A stretch of 64,000 bases of DNA from Comamonadaceae bacterium (GTDB lineage: Bacteria > Pseudomonadota > Gammaproteobacteria > Burkholderiales > Burkholderiaceae_C): NCBI GenBank assembly GCA_947456305.1, contig CANGPN010000004.1, positions 62,001-126,000 of the forward strand, read 5' to 3'. The notes beneath the pieces were generated by a model, which worked only from the letters and a program-made list of their open reading frames with translations, searched no databases and was not told where the DNA came from. A program made the position numbers and the translations under genes. Each line of letters opens with the position of its first letter. Position 1 is the stretch's first letter. Shown piece after piece: positions 1 to 10,449 of the stretch.

Positions 1-998
1 TTGTGTGTGCTGCCATTTACAGCGCCTTTGATCTGGGTGGTTTGTACGGCATCGCTATCGCTGCGACTTCCATGCTGAGCATGGCCGGTATCGTGGTGGC
101 TTTGGACGCATATGGTCCTATCACCGATAACGCAGGTGGCATTGCTGAAATGGCTGAATTGCCGGCAAGCGTGCGTGACATCACCGACCCGTTGGACGCT
201 GTAGGTAACACCACCAAAGCAGTGACCAAAGGCTATGCCATCGGCTCTGCCGGTCTGGCAGCTCTCGTGCTGTTTGCTGACTACACCCACAAGCTCGAAG
301 GCCTGGGCGCGCACATCAAGTTTGACTTGAGCGACCCCAAAGTCATCATCGGTTTGTTCATCGGTGGCTTGATTCCTTACTTGTTCGGCGCGATGGCGAT
401 GGAGGCCGTGGGCCGCGCCGCCGGTGCGGTGGTGGTGGAAGTGCGCCGCCAGTTCAAGGAAATCAAAGGCATCATGGACGGTACCGGCAAGCCTGAGTAC
501 GACACAGCGGTGGACATGTTGACCACAGCAGCCATCAAAGAAATGATGGTCCCCAGCTTGTTGCCTGTCGTCGCACCTATCGTGGTTGGCTTGGTCCTCG
601 GCCCTGCGGCTTTGGGCGGTTTGTTGATGGGCACCATCGTCACCGGTTTGTTCGTGGCCATTTCCATGTGTACCGGCGGCGGTGCTTGGGACAACGCCAA
701 GAAGTACATCGAAGATGGACACCACGGCGGCAAAGGTTCTGACACCCACAAAGCTGCTGTGACAGGCGACACCGTGGGCGACCCCTACAAAGACACTGCC
801 GGTCCTGCGGTCAACCCCTTGATCAAGATCATCAACATCGTGGCACTGCTGATCGTGCCCGTGATGATGCATTTCCACAGCGGCAGCATTGCTGCACCGG
901 CGGCAGTGGAAACACCACCAGCCGTAAGCGCACCAGCTGACACTGCAGCAGCTCCGGCGGCTGCGCCTACAGCGCCTGCAGTTGAAGAAAAGAAATAA
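1..998 (+). CDS. hppA: Membrane-bound H+-translocating pyrophosphatase, C-terminal part (5' end outside window)
   Basis: C-terminal 331 residues of an integral membrane pyrophosphatase, which couples hydrolysis of cytoplasmic PPi to proton export across the inner membrane. The reading frame is open to the window edge, so the gene is truncated at its 5' end. Conserved family runs are present: [35 protein letters not shown] and [13 protein letters not shown]. The Lys in GNTTKA occupies the position that is Ala in K+-dependent enzymes, so I infer the K+-independent class. After the last membrane segment (about residues 275-292 of the fragment) there is an unusual Ala/Pro-rich tail of about 35 residues ending EEKK. 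A strong terminator follows 33 bp downstream. Confidence 0.95.
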   Translation, partial: VCAAIYSAFDLGGLYGIAIAATSMLSMAGIVVALDAYGPITDNAGGIAEMAELPASVRDITDPLDAVGNTTKAVTKGYAIGSAGLAALVLFADYTHKLEGLGAHIKFDLSDPKVIIGLFIGGLIPYLFGAMAMEAVGRAAGAVVVEVRRQFKEIKGIMDGTGKPEYDTAVDMLTTAAIKEMMVPSLLPVVAPIVVGLVLGPAALGGLLMGTIVTGLFVAISMCTGGGAWDNAKKYIEDGHHGGKGSDTHKAAVTGDTVGDPYKDTAGPAVNPLIKIINIVALLIVPVMMHFHSGSIAAPAAVETPPAVSAPADTAAAPAAAPTAPAVEEKK

Positions 999-1030
999 GT
1001 TAATCTAGCTTTTACCTTTTCGTTATGAAG

Positions 1031-1057
1031 AAGACCCGCCTAGGTGGGTCTTTTTTT
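1031..1057 (+). terminator. Rho-independent terminator of hppA
   Basis: Inverted repeat AAGACCCGCC / GGTGGGTCTT (one G-U pair, very short loop) followed directly by a run of T. It ends the hppA transcript and separates it from the convergent comEC. Confidence 0.85.
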
Positions 1058-1111
1058 GGCAATGACACCAAATTTGCACAGGTGCAACTGCCAGGCATTG
1101 CACGAGGGACA

Positions 1112-3562
1112 TCAATTTTTCTCAAACCGCCAATACCGCTTATCCAACTCCCTCTGACACAGCACCTCATCGGGGAGATCGCTGCGCCAATGCATGGCCC
1201 CGCAATGCGGTGAATCCAGCATGCGAATACCACGCGCTTCGTAGCGCTGCACCACCACAGGCGCGGGGTGGCCGTAGCGGTTGCGGTAACCGTGTTGCAG
1301 CAGCGCCCAGCGCGGTTGCACTGCATCAAGAAAGCTTTCGGTAGACGATGTTTTGCTGCCGTGGTGCGGCACCAGCAACACATCGGCTTTGAGATCGTCG
1401 CCCATGCGTTGCACCAGTGCGTGTTCTTGCAAGGCTTCAATATCAGCGGTCAGCAACACGGCTTGCCCTTGCGCTCGAATGCGCAATACGCAACTGCGTG
1501 AGTTAGGGCTTAAGGGTTTGTCGTAATCGGCAGGCAGCGGGTGAATGAAATCGAACTGCACGCCGTCCCACTCCCATGCCTGCCCTGCCGCGCAACGCTG
1601 CAAGGGCAAGCGTTGCGCCAGCCAATGCGTGTCGGTGATGGACGACCACAGCAGTGTTTGCTTATGCTGCTTAAATACCGACAACGCGCCGCCGGTGTGG
1701 TCGCTGTCCTGGTGGCTGAGCACCAATGCATCGAGGCGTTCGTCCATGGTTTGCAGCACAGGCAGCAGCACGCGTTGTCCGGCATCGCTGTCCACACCAA
1801 ATCGCGGGCCGGTGTCAAACAACACGCTGTGTTGCGCGGTACGCACCAACACTGCATTGCCCTGCCCTATGTCGGCAATCAAAACTTGCACAGCACCATG
1901 CGAGGGCCGGGGTGCTTGCCAAAAAAACACTGGCATCACCAACGCTGCACTGGCCATGCGTCGCCAAAATTGTTGTTGCGTGATGAACAACGCAACGCCC
2001 GCCATACCTGTCAACGCCAACCACCAAGGCGGTGCTGCGGTGTGCCACACACTCCAAGGCAGCGCTTGCAAGGGTTCAAGCGTGGCCATCAAGGCTTGCA
2101 AACTCAGACTGCATAACTGCCACAGCGGCGACCACAGCACACCGGCAAACGCCAATGGTGTCACCACAAACGTGACCCAGGGAATCGCATACAGATTCAC
2201 CAGTAAACCAACAATGCTGACCTGTTGAAACAACAACAACGTGAGCGGTGCCAAACCCAAAGTGATGAAGCCTTGTTCGCGCAGCAAGTGACGCACCGCT
2301 TGCAACAGCTTTGTCCACCACGGCATGGCAGGCGTTGCAGTTGTCACAACGGTTGACCCTGAAGCAGGCATGAGAAACAACATACCCACCGCGACAAAAC
2401 TCAACCAGAAACCGGCTTGCAACAAAGCTCACGGGTCCCAGACACACACCGCCACTGCGGCCAGCAACCATTGCGCAGACAACGGCCAGTGCAATGCATT
2501 CACCCGCAGCCAGCAGGCCGCCAGCAGCATGATGACGGTGCGTTGCGCAGGCACTCCCCAGCCACTGAACACTGCATACCCCAACGCAAACAACACCCCG
2601 CCCCATAAAGCTGCCAAGGGTGCAGGGTAAGTCAAGCACCAGGACCTGCCCCACAAATCGCTGTAACGCCATAGACGCGCTATCAACCAACGAGCGACCC
2701 AAGCCCACAAAGTGATGTGCAAGCCCGAGATGCTCATCAGGTGCGCGATGCCGGTGATGCGAAACACGTCCCAGTCACGCTGACTGATGCTGGCCTGATC
2801 GCCGAGCAGCAAGGCCGCTGTTTGTCCACTGAAGCGCGGCTCTTTCAAGGTTTGCACAATCTTGCTGCGTACCTGCTGTCGCCATTGCTCTATGGGGTTT
2901 TGCCAGGTGGCTGCGATACGCAAAGGCGGAGTACCGGGCGCGCGCTCTCGCACATTGCCAGTGGCTTGAATGCCTTGCTCCCACATCCAAAGTTCTGTGT
3001 CAAATCCGCCGGGGTTGACCAGACCGTGCGGCCTTTTCAAACGAAGCGGTAACTGCCAACGTTCTCCCGCTTGCACGTCGGGCAAGGCGCGGGCTTGGCC
3101 ATCGTGGTTAATGCTGTACCAGCCAATATTGAGAGCAGCGGGGATCTGCACACTCAATTGATCTGCACTACGCTGTGCCTGCTCCACCTGAAAGCCAAAG
3201 CGAACGCCATCGCTGTGCCATTGCGGCAGGCTGCAGACCACGCCTGTGACTTGCAAGTCCACCCCCTCTAGCGCCGGGTCCAAGGCCTCTTGGGCAAACC
3301 AGACAGCCCGTAAGCCGGTGAGGGCAAACGAAAGACTGAGACCCAGACACACAGCGGCACACAACGGCCACCATGCGATGACTCGCGGCGGTGCAGTCGT
3401 CCAGCGGGCCATCAATCGGCGATTGACAATGCCCATCAGGCAAGCGCCAGAGACCAGGCACACATAGGCCTGGCCTGGCCAGAGATCCGGTTGAAATAAT
3501 TGAAGTGCGGTGCCGGTCAACCAGGCCAGCAGCCAGGGCGCAGGCCCGCCGAGGTGAAGCAA
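1112..3562 (-). pseudogene. comEC: comEC, competence DNA-uptake channel, interrupted by one in-frame TGA
   Basis: ComEC forms the inner-membrane channel through which single-stranded DNA enters during transformation. The first open frame (3562 down to 2429, 377 residues) has the N-terminal membrane part and the start of the competence domain (DVFRITGIAHLMSISGLH). A TGA at 2431-2429 (+ strand tca) stops it. The same frame continues at once as ALLQAGFWLSFVAVGMLFL and runs 438 more codons to a second TGA at 1112. The second part holds the remaining membrane helices and the C-terminal metallo-beta-lactamase domain, with LVLSHQDSDHTGG and LFDTGP intact. The broken codon lies in WDP-stop-ALLQAG, where I would expect TGG (Trp), so one G-to-A change explains the break. 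There is no other damage. It may be a recent nonsense mutation, a strain polymorphism or a sequence error. UGA-as-Trp recoding is unlikely because TGA ends many genes here. Confidence 0.88.
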
Positions 3563-3613
3563 GCGTGTCCTTTCTTGCCCGGCGACTTCTCACCCGGCAG
3601 ACAGGCACTGTAG

Positions 3614-4045
3614 TTATGAAGATGCTGATTCAGCGCTAGTGCAAATCTGTTTTTTCAGCAGCGACAAGTACGAGCCGGGCCGGATGGCGGCGTCGCGCGG
3701 TCGCCAGTCAGCGGCCTCATAAAACGCGACTTCACGTCCTTTGCCGTCCAATTTGGCGTAATAGCTTTCCGACAATTTGATAAAGGAGTCGGTTTTGCAG
3801 TTGATGCGCCAGCGCGCCATGGAAGACTGGTATTCCTCGCCGTTAGGTGCTTTGACGCCTTTGGCCGGATTGTTGGTCATTGTCCAGGCGATGCGGCTGA
3901 CGTGTATGGCGCGCACCGAGTCTTTGTCCCAGACGTAAGTGATGTCCTCGTCTTTCATCAGTTCGGCCCATTCAGAATGGGCGGCACTGGCGAGCAGGCT
4001 CAGGCTCAACAGCACACAACGGAGAATGACAAAAAAACACGACAT
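3614..4045 (-). CDS. Exported surface-adhesin E-like domain protein
   Basis: Small exported protein of 143 residues from ATG 4045. The first 20 or so residues (MSCFFVILRCVLLSLSLLAS) form a hydrophobic signal peptide, with likely cleavage before EWAEL. The mature part has the WRINC and late Cys (KKQICTS) spacing and the W-D-x-S-V-R pattern of the surface-adhesin protein E domain (as in Haemophilus protein E), common as small periplasmic proteins in Burkholderiales. The assignment to this family is from pattern memory, and its function in this organism is unknown. A GTG start 13 codons upstream (4084) is possible but would put charged residues before the signal peptide. It lies 48 bp downstream of the repeat-rich exported protein on the same strand. 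Confidence 0.7.
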   Translation of the reverse strand: MSCFFVILRCVLLSLSLLASAAHSEWAELMKDEDITYVWDKDSVRAIHVSRIAWTMTNNPAKGVKAPNGEEYQSSMARWRINCKTDSFIKLSESYYAKLDGKGREVAFYEAADWRPRDAAIRPGSYLSLLKKQICTSAESASS

Positions 4046-4093
4046 AAGCAGGTAATCGGCAGCAGTCAGAGCAACTTGATACACACAGCTTAT

Positions 4094-5392
4094 TTAATCC
4101 GCAGTACTCAACAAGCGGCTTTCCTGGTTGGTCAGTAACAGCTTTTGACCGGCGGAGGGTGCCGCATGTGCTGGTGCTGCATTCGTACTCTTGACAGGCT
4201 CAGACTTGGCGTGCTCGTCTTTGCTGTGTTCGTCCTTGGCATGCGCATCCTTGGAAGGTTCTGCCTTGTGGGCTGTGTCTGACTTGGCGGGTTCGTCCTT
4301 GGCAGGCTCTGCCTTTTGATCGGCCTGAGGTTTAGCGGCCACCTTTGCAGCATGTTCATCTTTGGCGGACTCTGCCGCGTCAGCTTTGGGTAAATGGGCT
4401 GTTTGGGTCTTGGCGTCCTCGTCTTTGGAAGATGTCTCTTTGGCTTGCTCTTCTTTAGGCGCTTCGGCCTTGGCTTTGTCAGCTTTGGAGAGCTCTTCGA
4501 GTAATTTTTCAGCTTTGGCCAATTCTTCCTGCGCCCTCAAGGCCTTGGCTTGGGCTGTGGCTTTGGCTCGCTCGGCGCGTGCCAACTCGGCTTTAGCCTG
4601 CTCCTCCTTCATCTTCTCGGCTCTGGCTTGCGCAGCTTTGGCACGCTCGGCTCTGGCAATTTCAGCCTTGGCTTGGGCTTCTTTCAAACGCTCAGCGCGT
4701 GCCAACTCGGCTTTGGCCTGCTCCTCCTTCATCTTCTCGGCTCTGGCTTGCGCGGCTTTGGCACGCTCAAGCTTGGCTTGTTCGGCTTTGCTCAACACCG
4801 GCGCAGTTTCCTCCTCATGCGCCTTGGCTTTATCGTCGTGGCCGTGTTTGTCAGACCCATGCGAGCCAGCACCGTGATCCGGCAATGTCACAGTTTTCAC
4901 CCGCTCCAAGGGTTGCACGATGACAGACCCGGCCACCGGTTTGTGAGGCGTTGCGCCATGGGGCTCCATAGTCTTTACCAGCACAGGCGGCAGTGTTTGC
5001 GAAGTGATAGCCTGCGACTGATGCGGGTCGTCAGATTTGCCGGTACTGCCCGACGCTGGCGCTGCAGTGTGCTCGACTTGTACCGGCTGGGCGGCAGCCA
5101 GTTGCTCGACAGCCGGGACTTGAACTGCCTGCACGACTGGCTGAGCGGTGGGTACAACCGCTGACTGGCGGCGTGCGTCCTTGGGGTTTTTAGGCAATAC
5201 GCGTTGCGGATAAAACAAGTAGCCGCGCTCAACCAAGTCGGTTTCATCAGGGGCGGCAATCAAGCGGCCTTCCTCGTCCACATCATTAACGGCAGCCTGA
5301 GCAGTTAGCCAGGCCCCGAAACACAGGCTGAAGGCACTGATGCAAAGCCGATAAGAACGGCGGGTAAGTGGTTTGAAAAGTAGATACTGCAT
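4094..5392 (-). CDS. Exported Lys/Ala/Glu-repeat protein of unknown function
   Basis: 432 residues. The N-terminus (about residues 1-34) looks like a signal peptide: basic start, hydrophobic stretch SAFSLCFGAWLTAQA, then an acidic mature start VNDVDEEGR. Residues about 60-130 are Val/Pro/Gln-rich. Residues about 165-330 are a highly charged, probably coiled-coil region of Ala-Lys-Glu-Arg repeats (AQARAEKMKEEQAKAELARA occurs twice, 40 residues apart). The C-terminal third is His/Lys/Asp/Glu/Ala-rich (KDEHAKSEP type). It resembles the TolA stalk in composition, but no TolA N- or C-terminal domain is visible. No enzymatic domain is seen. It precedes the adhesin-E-like gene on the same strand, so the two may be co-transcribed. 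Confidence 0.7.
   Translation of the reverse strand: MQYLLFKPLTRRSYRLCISAFSLCFGAWLTAQAAVNDVDEEGRLIAAPDETDLVERGYLFYPQRVLPKNPKDARRQSAVVPTAQPVVQAVQVPAVEQLAAAQPVQVEHTAAPASGSTGKSDDPHQSQAITSQTLPPVLVKTMEPHGATPHKPVAGSVIVQPLERVKTVTLPDHGAGSHGSDKHGHDDKAKAHEEETAPVLSKAEQAKLERAKAAQARAEKMKEEQAKAELARAERLKEAQAKAEIARAERAKAAQARAEKMKEEQAKAELARAERAKATAQAKALRAQEELAKAEKLLEELSKADKAKAEAPKEEQAKETSSKDEDAKTQTAHLPKADAAESAKDEHAAKVAAKPQADQKAEPAKDEPAKSDTAHKAEPSKDAHAKDEHSKDEHAKSEPVKSTNAAPAHAAPSAGQKLLLTNQESRLLSTAD
4571..4780. repeat. 120-bp-period direct DNA repeat inside the Lys/Ala/Glu protein gene
   Basis: The segment beginning at 4571 (ctcggcgcgtgccaactcgg) recurs at 4691 (ctcagcgcgtgccaactcgg) with only a few changes over about 85-90 bp. 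The period is 120 bp, or 40 codons, so copy number can change without a frameshift. Confidence 0.8.
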
Positions 5393-5535
5393 GGTGTGTT
5401 TGATTTATCGGCTTATATGTATCGGATTGTTCGGCCAATACTTGAACCCGGCAAGTGCAAAATAGCTTGTAAAGCAGCCAAACGGTTTGCGCAGCTTCGA
5501 ATCGAACACTTTTTTATTCTTTACAGGAACTCACC

Positions 5536-6000
5536 ATGTCCATCAACCTTCGCCTGCAAGCTAAAAATATCCAACTCCCGCCTGTGGCCGCGCCTGCCGC
5601 CGCCTATGTCCCGTACGTCCAAACCGGGAATCTGGTTTTCATCAGCGGACATATTGCCAAACAAGACGGCAAGCCCTGGGTCGGCCAACTCGGCAACAAC
5701 ATGGACACCGAAACCGGTAAACAAGCAGCCGAGGCCATCGCGATTGATTTGCTGGGCACCTTACAAACCGCCTGCGGCGGCGATCTGAACAAAGTGAAAC
5801 GCATAGTCAAAGTGATGAGTCTGGTCAATTCCAGCCCTGATTTCACCGAGCACCACCTGGTCACCAATGGTTGCAGCGAACTGCTGGTACATATCCTGGG
5901 CGACGCAGGTGCGCATGCGCGCAGCGCTTTTGGCGTAGCCCAGTTACCACTGGGTGCATGCGTAGAAATTGAGTTGATTGCCGAATTGCACTCAGAGTAA
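5536..6000 (+). CDS. RidA family (YjgF/YER057c/UK114) protein
   Basis: 154-residue member of the RidA superfamily, small trimeric cytoplasmic proteins that hydrolyse reactive imine/enamine intermediates or related compounds. The features are the N-terminal strand GNLVFISGHIAKQDGKPWVG, the central AAEAIAIDLLGTL helix, and a C-terminal HARSAFGVAQLPLGACVEIE that carries the Arg and final Glu of the active-site cleft. It is longer than canonical RidA (about 128 residues) and belongs to the longer YjgF-like subgroup, so true 2-aminoacrylate deaminase activity is not assured. AGGAACTC lies just upstream of ATG 5536 as the ribosome binding site. It converges with parC, with 15 bp between stops. Confidence 0.88.
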   Translation: MSINLRLQAKNIQLPPVAAPAAAYVPYVQTGNLVFISGHIAKQDGKPWVGQLGNNMDTETGKQAAEAIAIDLLGTLQTACGGDLNKVKRIVKVMSLVNSSPDFTEHHLVTNGCSELLVHILGDAGAHARSAFGVAQLPLGACVEIELIAELHSE

Positions 6001-6015
6001 TCGATCTGGCAATCT

Positions 6016-8367
6016 TCAAAGCAATCGCAGCACGTGTGTAGGTTTGAAGCCCAGGTCGGCCACCTTGCCTTTGCGGGCTCTGGCTGCACGGGCATTGTTC
6101 AAGCTGCGAATCTCCAACGTCTCTTCGCGAGCCTTACCGCCGCGTCCCACACCCAAAATACAAATGCTGCGTGTGTAAGCTGCCGCTCCGGCCAGTGTGT
6201 CTTTGTCTTCCAGGTCCATCAACATCAAACCACGACCGCCTTTTTCCATGGCCTTGAGTTCGGTGATGTCAAAGGTCAGTATGCGTCCGCCGGTGGAAGC
6301 ACAGACCACGTGCGTGGCAATCGGCAAAGGCTCGGCACCGTTGCCGCCGCCGACCGCAGACGGCACGCAAAGCGTTTCGCCGTCTTGCAAATTGATGAAT
6401 GACTTGCCGCCCTTGTTGCGTGAAATCAGGTTGTCTATGCAACACACAAAACCGTAGCCGCCCGAGCCGCTGAGCAACAAGGTCATGGTGGTCGGACCGG
6501 CAAAGTAATGCACCAGTTGTGTACCCGTTTCCACATCGACCAGCGTGGTCACGGGTTGACCGTCACCTCGCGCGCCGGGCAAGGACGCCACCGGCACCGA
6601 ATACACACGGCCATTCGAACCGAAGGCAATGAGTTGATCCACGGTGCGGCATTCAAACGTGTCGTACAAACCGTCGCCTGCTTTGAACGCGAAACTGCCG
6701 GATTCGTGGCCATGGCCTTGACGGGCGCGTACCCAGCCTTTTTCAGACACCACCACGGTCACTGGCTCGTCAATCACTTTGACTTCGGCCACGGCTTTTT
6801 TCTCGGCTTGAATCAAGGTGCGACGCTCGTCGGCAAACACTTTGGCATCAGCCTCGATTTCTTTGACCATCAATTTGCGCAATGAAGCGGCGCTGCCCAA
6901 AATGTCTTCGAGCTTGCCCTGCTCTTCGCGCAACTCTTTCAATTCCTGCTCAATCTTGATGGCTTCGAGTCGCGCCAACTGGCGCAAGCGAATGTCCAAA
7001 ATGTCATCGGCTTGGCGCTCAGTGAGCTTAAAGCGCTCAATCAACGCAGGCTTGGGCTCGTCGCTGTGGCGGATGATGCGAATCACTTCGTCGATGTTGA
7101 GCAACACCAACTGGCGGCCTTCCAGAATATGGATGCGCGCCAGTACTTTGTCCAAGCGAAATTGCGTACGGCGTTGCACCGTGGTCTGGCGGAAACTGAT
7201 CCATTCCTCCAGCATTTGACGCAGTGATTTGGGCACCGGTCTGCCATCCAGCCCGACCATGGTAAGGTTGATCGAAGCCGAGCTCTCCAAGCTGGTGTGC
7301 GCCAGCAGCGTGGTGATGAGTTCTTGTTGCTCGATGGTGCGGGTTTTGGGCTCGAACACCAGGCGTACCGGTGCGTCTTTGGATGATTCGTCGCGCACCA
7401 TGTCCAGCACCGACAACACTGTGGCCTTCAACTGGGTTTGCTCAGGTGTCAGCGCTTTTTTGCCGGTCTTGACCTTGGGGTTGGTCAGTTCTTCAATTTC
7501 TTCCAGCACTTTTTGCGAGCTGACATTCGGCGGCAATTCGTTGACCACCAGCTGCCATTGACCGCGAGCCAAATCTTCGATGACCCAACGCGCCCGCACT
7601 TTGAGCGAACCGCGTCCGGTGGCGTAAGCGTCTGAAATATCGGCGGCGCTGCTGATGATTTGACCGCCGCCGGGGTAATCCGGGCCGGGCAGCAATTGCA
7701 GCAATTCTTCGTGCGACAGCTTGGGGTTTTTGATCAGCGCCACGCACGCGTCAGCGACTTCGCGCAAATTGTGGCTGGGTATTTCCGTGGCCATGCCCAC
7801 CGCAATGCCGCTGGCCCCGTTGAGCAAAGCAAACGGCAAACGCGCCGGCAATTGTTTGGGTTCTTCAGTGGAACCGTCGTAGTTGGGCTGAAAATCCACC
7901 GTGCCTTCGTCGATTTCATCCAGCAACAAACTGGTGATGCGCGACAAGCGTGCTTCGGTGTAACGCATGGCGGCCGCACCGTCACCATCACGCGAACCGA
8001 AATTGCCTTGGCCATCGATCAGCGGGTAACGCTGAGAAAAATCCTGGGCCATGCGCACCAGCGCGTCATAGGCTGCGCTGTCGCCGTGCGGGTGATAGCG
8101 GCCCAGCACATCGCCGACCACGCGGGCGCTCTTCACCGGTCGCGCACCGACCGCGCCATTCGCGCCGCCAAAGCCCAAACCCATGCGCGACATGGCATAC
8201 AAAATGCGCCGCTGCACCGGTTTTTGGCCGTCGCAGACATCGGGCAAGGCCCGGCCTTTGACCACGCTGAGGGCGTATTCAAGGTAAGCGCGTTGGGCGT
8301 AATGGCCTAAGGCAATGCCGTCGTCTGATTCAGACGCGTTCAAGTCAAGAGAGGTTTGTTCAGTCAT
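6016..8367 (-). CDS. parC: DNA topoisomerase IV subunit A
   Basis: ParC cuts and rejoins DNA in topoisomerase IV, which decatenates daughter chromosomes. From ATG 8367 the protein has 783 residues. The catalytic Tyr is in [11 protein letters not shown] (about residue 136). The quinolone-determining segment is [12 protein letters not shown], with the Ser present and Asp where E. coli ParC has Glu84. A coiled-coil segment rich in [15 protein letters not shown] and C-terminal beta-propeller blades follow. A TTG three codons upstream (8376) overlaps the parE stop, but I prefer the ATG because homologues begin MT-x-Q. The gene follows parE directly, so the two subunits are made from one transcript. 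Confidence 0.95.
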   Translation of the reverse strand: MTEQTSLDLNASESDDGIALGHYAQRAYLEYALSVVKGRALPDVCDGQKPVQRRILYAMSRMGLGFGGANGAVGARPVKSARVVGDVLGRYHPHGDSAAYDALVRMAQDFSQRYPLIDGQGNFGSRDGDGAAAMRYTEARLSRITSLLLDEIDEGTVDFQPNYDGSTEEPKQLPARLPFALLNGASGIAVGMATEIPSHNLREVADACVALIKNPKLSHEELLQLLPGPDYPGGGQIISSAADISDAYATGRGSLKVRARWVIEDLARGQWQLVVNELPPNVSSQKVLEEIEELTNPKVKTGKKALTPEQTQLKATVLSVLDMVRDESSKDAPVRLVFEPKTRTIEQQELITTLLAHTSLESSASINLTMVGLDGRPVPKSLRQMLEEWISFRQTTVQRRTQFRLDKVLARIHILEGRQLVLLNIDEVIRIIRHSDEPKPALIERFKLTERQADDILDIRLRQLARLEAIKIEQELKELREEQGKLEDILGSAASLRKLMVKEIEADAKVFADERRTLIQAEKKAVAEVKVIDEPVTVVVSEKGWVRARQGHGHESGSFAFKAGDGLYDTFECRTVDQLIAFGSNGRVYSVPVASLPGARGDGQPVTTLVDVETGTQLVHYFAGPTTMTLLLSGSGGYGFVCCIDNLISRNKGGKSFINLQDGETLCVPSAVGGGNGAEPLPIATHVVCASTGGRILTFDITELKAMEKGGRGLMLMDLEDKDTLAGAAAYTRSICILGVGRGGKAREETLEIRSLNNARAARARKGKVADLGFKPTHVLRLL

Positions 8368-8372
8368 TTTTT

Positions 8373-10340
8373 TCAAACATCAATATCTATAGAGTCGCCA
8401 TGCAACTCCATCAATTCACGCCGCGCCGCAGCCTCGCCTTTGCCCATCAACTGGGTGATCATGCCCTCGGTTTGCGCGAAATCCAGAATGCCGAGTTGCA
8501 CCGGCAACAAGCGGCGGGTGTCCGGGTTGAGCGTGGTGTCCCACAACTGCTCGGCGTTCATTTCGCCCAAACCTTTGAAGCGGCTGATGCTGCATTTCTC
8601 ACGCGGCACGCCGTCTTTCACGCTTTTGTCCAGAATGGATGTGAGCTCGCCTTCGTCGAGTGCATAGACTTTTGCCGCCGGTTTTTTACCGCGCGCTGGA
8701 ATATCCACCCTGAACAGCGGCGGACGAGCCACAAACACATGACCGGCTTCGATCAACTTGGGGAAATGGCGGAAGAACAGCGTCAGTAACAACACCTGTA
8801 TGTGCGAGCCGTCCACATCCGCGTCGCTCAGTATGCAAACCTTGCCGTAGCGCAAGCCGGATAAATCGGGGGTGTCGTTAGGGCCATGCGGGTCCACACC
8901 GATGGCCACAGAGATATCGTGCACTTCGTTGTTGGCAAACAAGCGATCGCGCTCTACTTCCCATGTGTTCAACACCTTACCGCGCAATGGAAGAATGGCT
9001 TGCGACTCTTTGTCGCGGCCCATTTTGGCGCTGCCGCCTGCGCTGTCGCCTTCGACCAGAAAAATTTCGTTGTGCGCCAAGTCGCGACTTTCGCAATCGG
9101 TGAGCTTGCCGGGCAACACGGCCACGCCAGAGCCTTTGCGCTTTTCCACTTTTTGACCGGCTTTTTGGCGCAACTGCGCGGCGCGTATCACCAACTCGGC
9201 AAGTTTTTTGCCATAGTCCACGTGTTCGTTCAACCACAAGTCCAGCGCAGGCCGCACAAAGCTGGACACCAAACGCACCGCGTCGCGTGAATTCAAACGC
9301 TCTTTGATCTGGCCTTGAAACTGCGGGTCCAGCACTTTGGCACTCAGCACAAAACTGGCGCGGGCAAACACGTCTTCGGGCAACAGCTTCACGCCTTTGG
9401 GCAGCAAGGCGTGCAAATCAATGAAGCTTTTCACTGCGTTGAACAAACCATCGCGCAATCCGCTTTCGTGGGTGCCGCCTGCGCTGGTGGGAATCAGGTT
9501 GACATAGCTCTCGCGCACCGGCGCGCCGTCTTCGGTGAAGGCCAGACACCATTGCGCGCCCTCGCCTTCGGCAAAACTTTCATGGCCGCCGTCAGCGAAA
9601 CCTTCGCCGTCAAACAAGGGAATGAACGGGTCGGCGTTCAAGGTTTGCATCAAATAATCACGCAAACCGCCTTTGTACAACCAGGTTTGGGTTTCTTTGG
9701 CTTTTTCCTGCACCAGTGTGACGCTGACGCCGGGCATGAGCACGGCTTTGCTGCGGAGCAAATGCACCAACTCATTCAAGGGTAAAGCAGATGATTCGAA
9801 ATATTTGGCATCCGGCCAAACACGCACAAACGTGCCTTGTTTACGGTCACCGGCTTCGGCTTTGCGCACTTTGAGTTTTTCTATGACATCGCCGCCGTTA
9901 AACACCAAATGCGCCGCCTGCCCTTCGCGGAAGGAGGTGACTTCCATGCGCTTGGCCAACGCGTTGGTCACACTCACGCCCACGCCGTGCAAGCCGCCGG
10001 AAAAGCTGTAAGCGCCGCCGCTGCCTTTGTCGAATTTGCCACCTGCGTGCAGCCGGGTGAACACCAATTCGATGACCGGGGCTTTTTCTTCGGGGTGCAT
10101 GCCGAACGGAATGCCGCGCCCGTCGTCGTCTATGCCGATGGAGCCATCGGCAAACAAGGTGACAGTGATTTTTTTGCCGTACCCCGCCAGCGCTTCATCG
10201 GCGGCGTTGTCAATCACCTCTTGGATGATGTGCAGCGGGTTATCGGTGCGGGTGTACATGCCGGGTCGTTGCTTGACCGGCTCGAGTCCTTTGAGAACGC
10301 GTATCGACCCTTCGGAATATTCGGTGTTTTTGGTTGCCAT
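8373..10340 (-). CDS. parE: DNA topoisomerase IV subunit B
   Basis: ParE is the ATPase subunit of topoisomerase IV, 655 residues. The GHKL ATPase domain shows [26 protein letters not shown] and [14 protein letters not shown]. The TOPRIM domain shows [16 protein letters not shown] and [13 protein letters not shown], and the C-terminal GyrB-type segment contains [17 protein letters not shown]. The length suits ParE rather than the longer GyrB. ATG 10340 sits about 110 bp from the divergent MFS gene, and parC starts within a few bases of its stop. Confidence 0.95.
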   Translation of the reverse strand: MATKNTEYSEGSIRVLKGLEPVKQRPGMYTRTDNPLHIIQEVIDNAADEALAGYGKKITVTLFADGSIGIDDDGRGIPFGMHPEEKAPVIELVFTRLHAGGKFDKGSGGAYSFSGGLHGVGVSVTNALAKRMEVTSFREGQAAHLVFNGGDVIEKLKVRKAEAGDRKQGTFVRVWPDAKYFESSALPLNELVHLLRSKAVLMPGVSVTLVQEKAKETQTWLYKGGLRDYLMQTLNADPFIPLFDGEGFADGGHESFAEGEGAQWCLAFTEDGAPVRESYVNLIPTSAGGTHESGLRDGLFNAVKSFIDLHALLPKGVKLLPEDVFARASFVLSAKVLDPQFQGQIKERLNSRDAVRLVSSFVRPALDLWLNEHVDYGKKLAELVIRAAQLRQKAGQKVEKRKGSGVAVLPGKLTDCESRDLAHNEIFLVEGDSAGGSAKMGRDKESQAILPLRGKVLNTWEVERDRLFANNEVHDISVAIGVDPHGPNDTPDLSGLRYGKVCILSDADVDGSHIQVLLLTLFFRHFPKLIEAGHVFVARPPLFRVDIPARGKKPAAKVYALDEGELTSILDKSVKDGVPREKCSISRFKGLGEMNAEQLWDTTLNPDTRRLLPVQLGILDFAQTEGMITQLMGKGEAAARRELMELHGDSIDIDV

Positions 10341-10449
10341 GGGGTGAGATTGTAGACAGAGCGTTGATTCAACACTGGGTAAATGAACAGTCTATGACAT
10401 GCGCGCCCCAAAGCTAAGCACTTCTTCTGAAATCGTTACAGTTAAGCCC

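Noticed and set aside
2429-2431. TGA in comEC read as Trp by an altered genetic code
   Set aside because: TGA is the natural stop of many intact genes here (comEC itself at 1112, dapA, parE, pyrG, ftsB), so the code is standard.
4362-5164. Two long + strand open frames opposite the Lys/Ala/Glu repeat gene
   Set aside because: They are low-complexity Ser/Ala/Leu translations caused by the repeat composition of the minus-strand gene, and have no start context or homology pattern.
9315-10355. Long + strand open frames antisense to parE (and similarly to parC and comEC)
   Set aside because: They are shadows of strong codon bias in conserved minus-strand genes; the parE motifs show which strand is coding.
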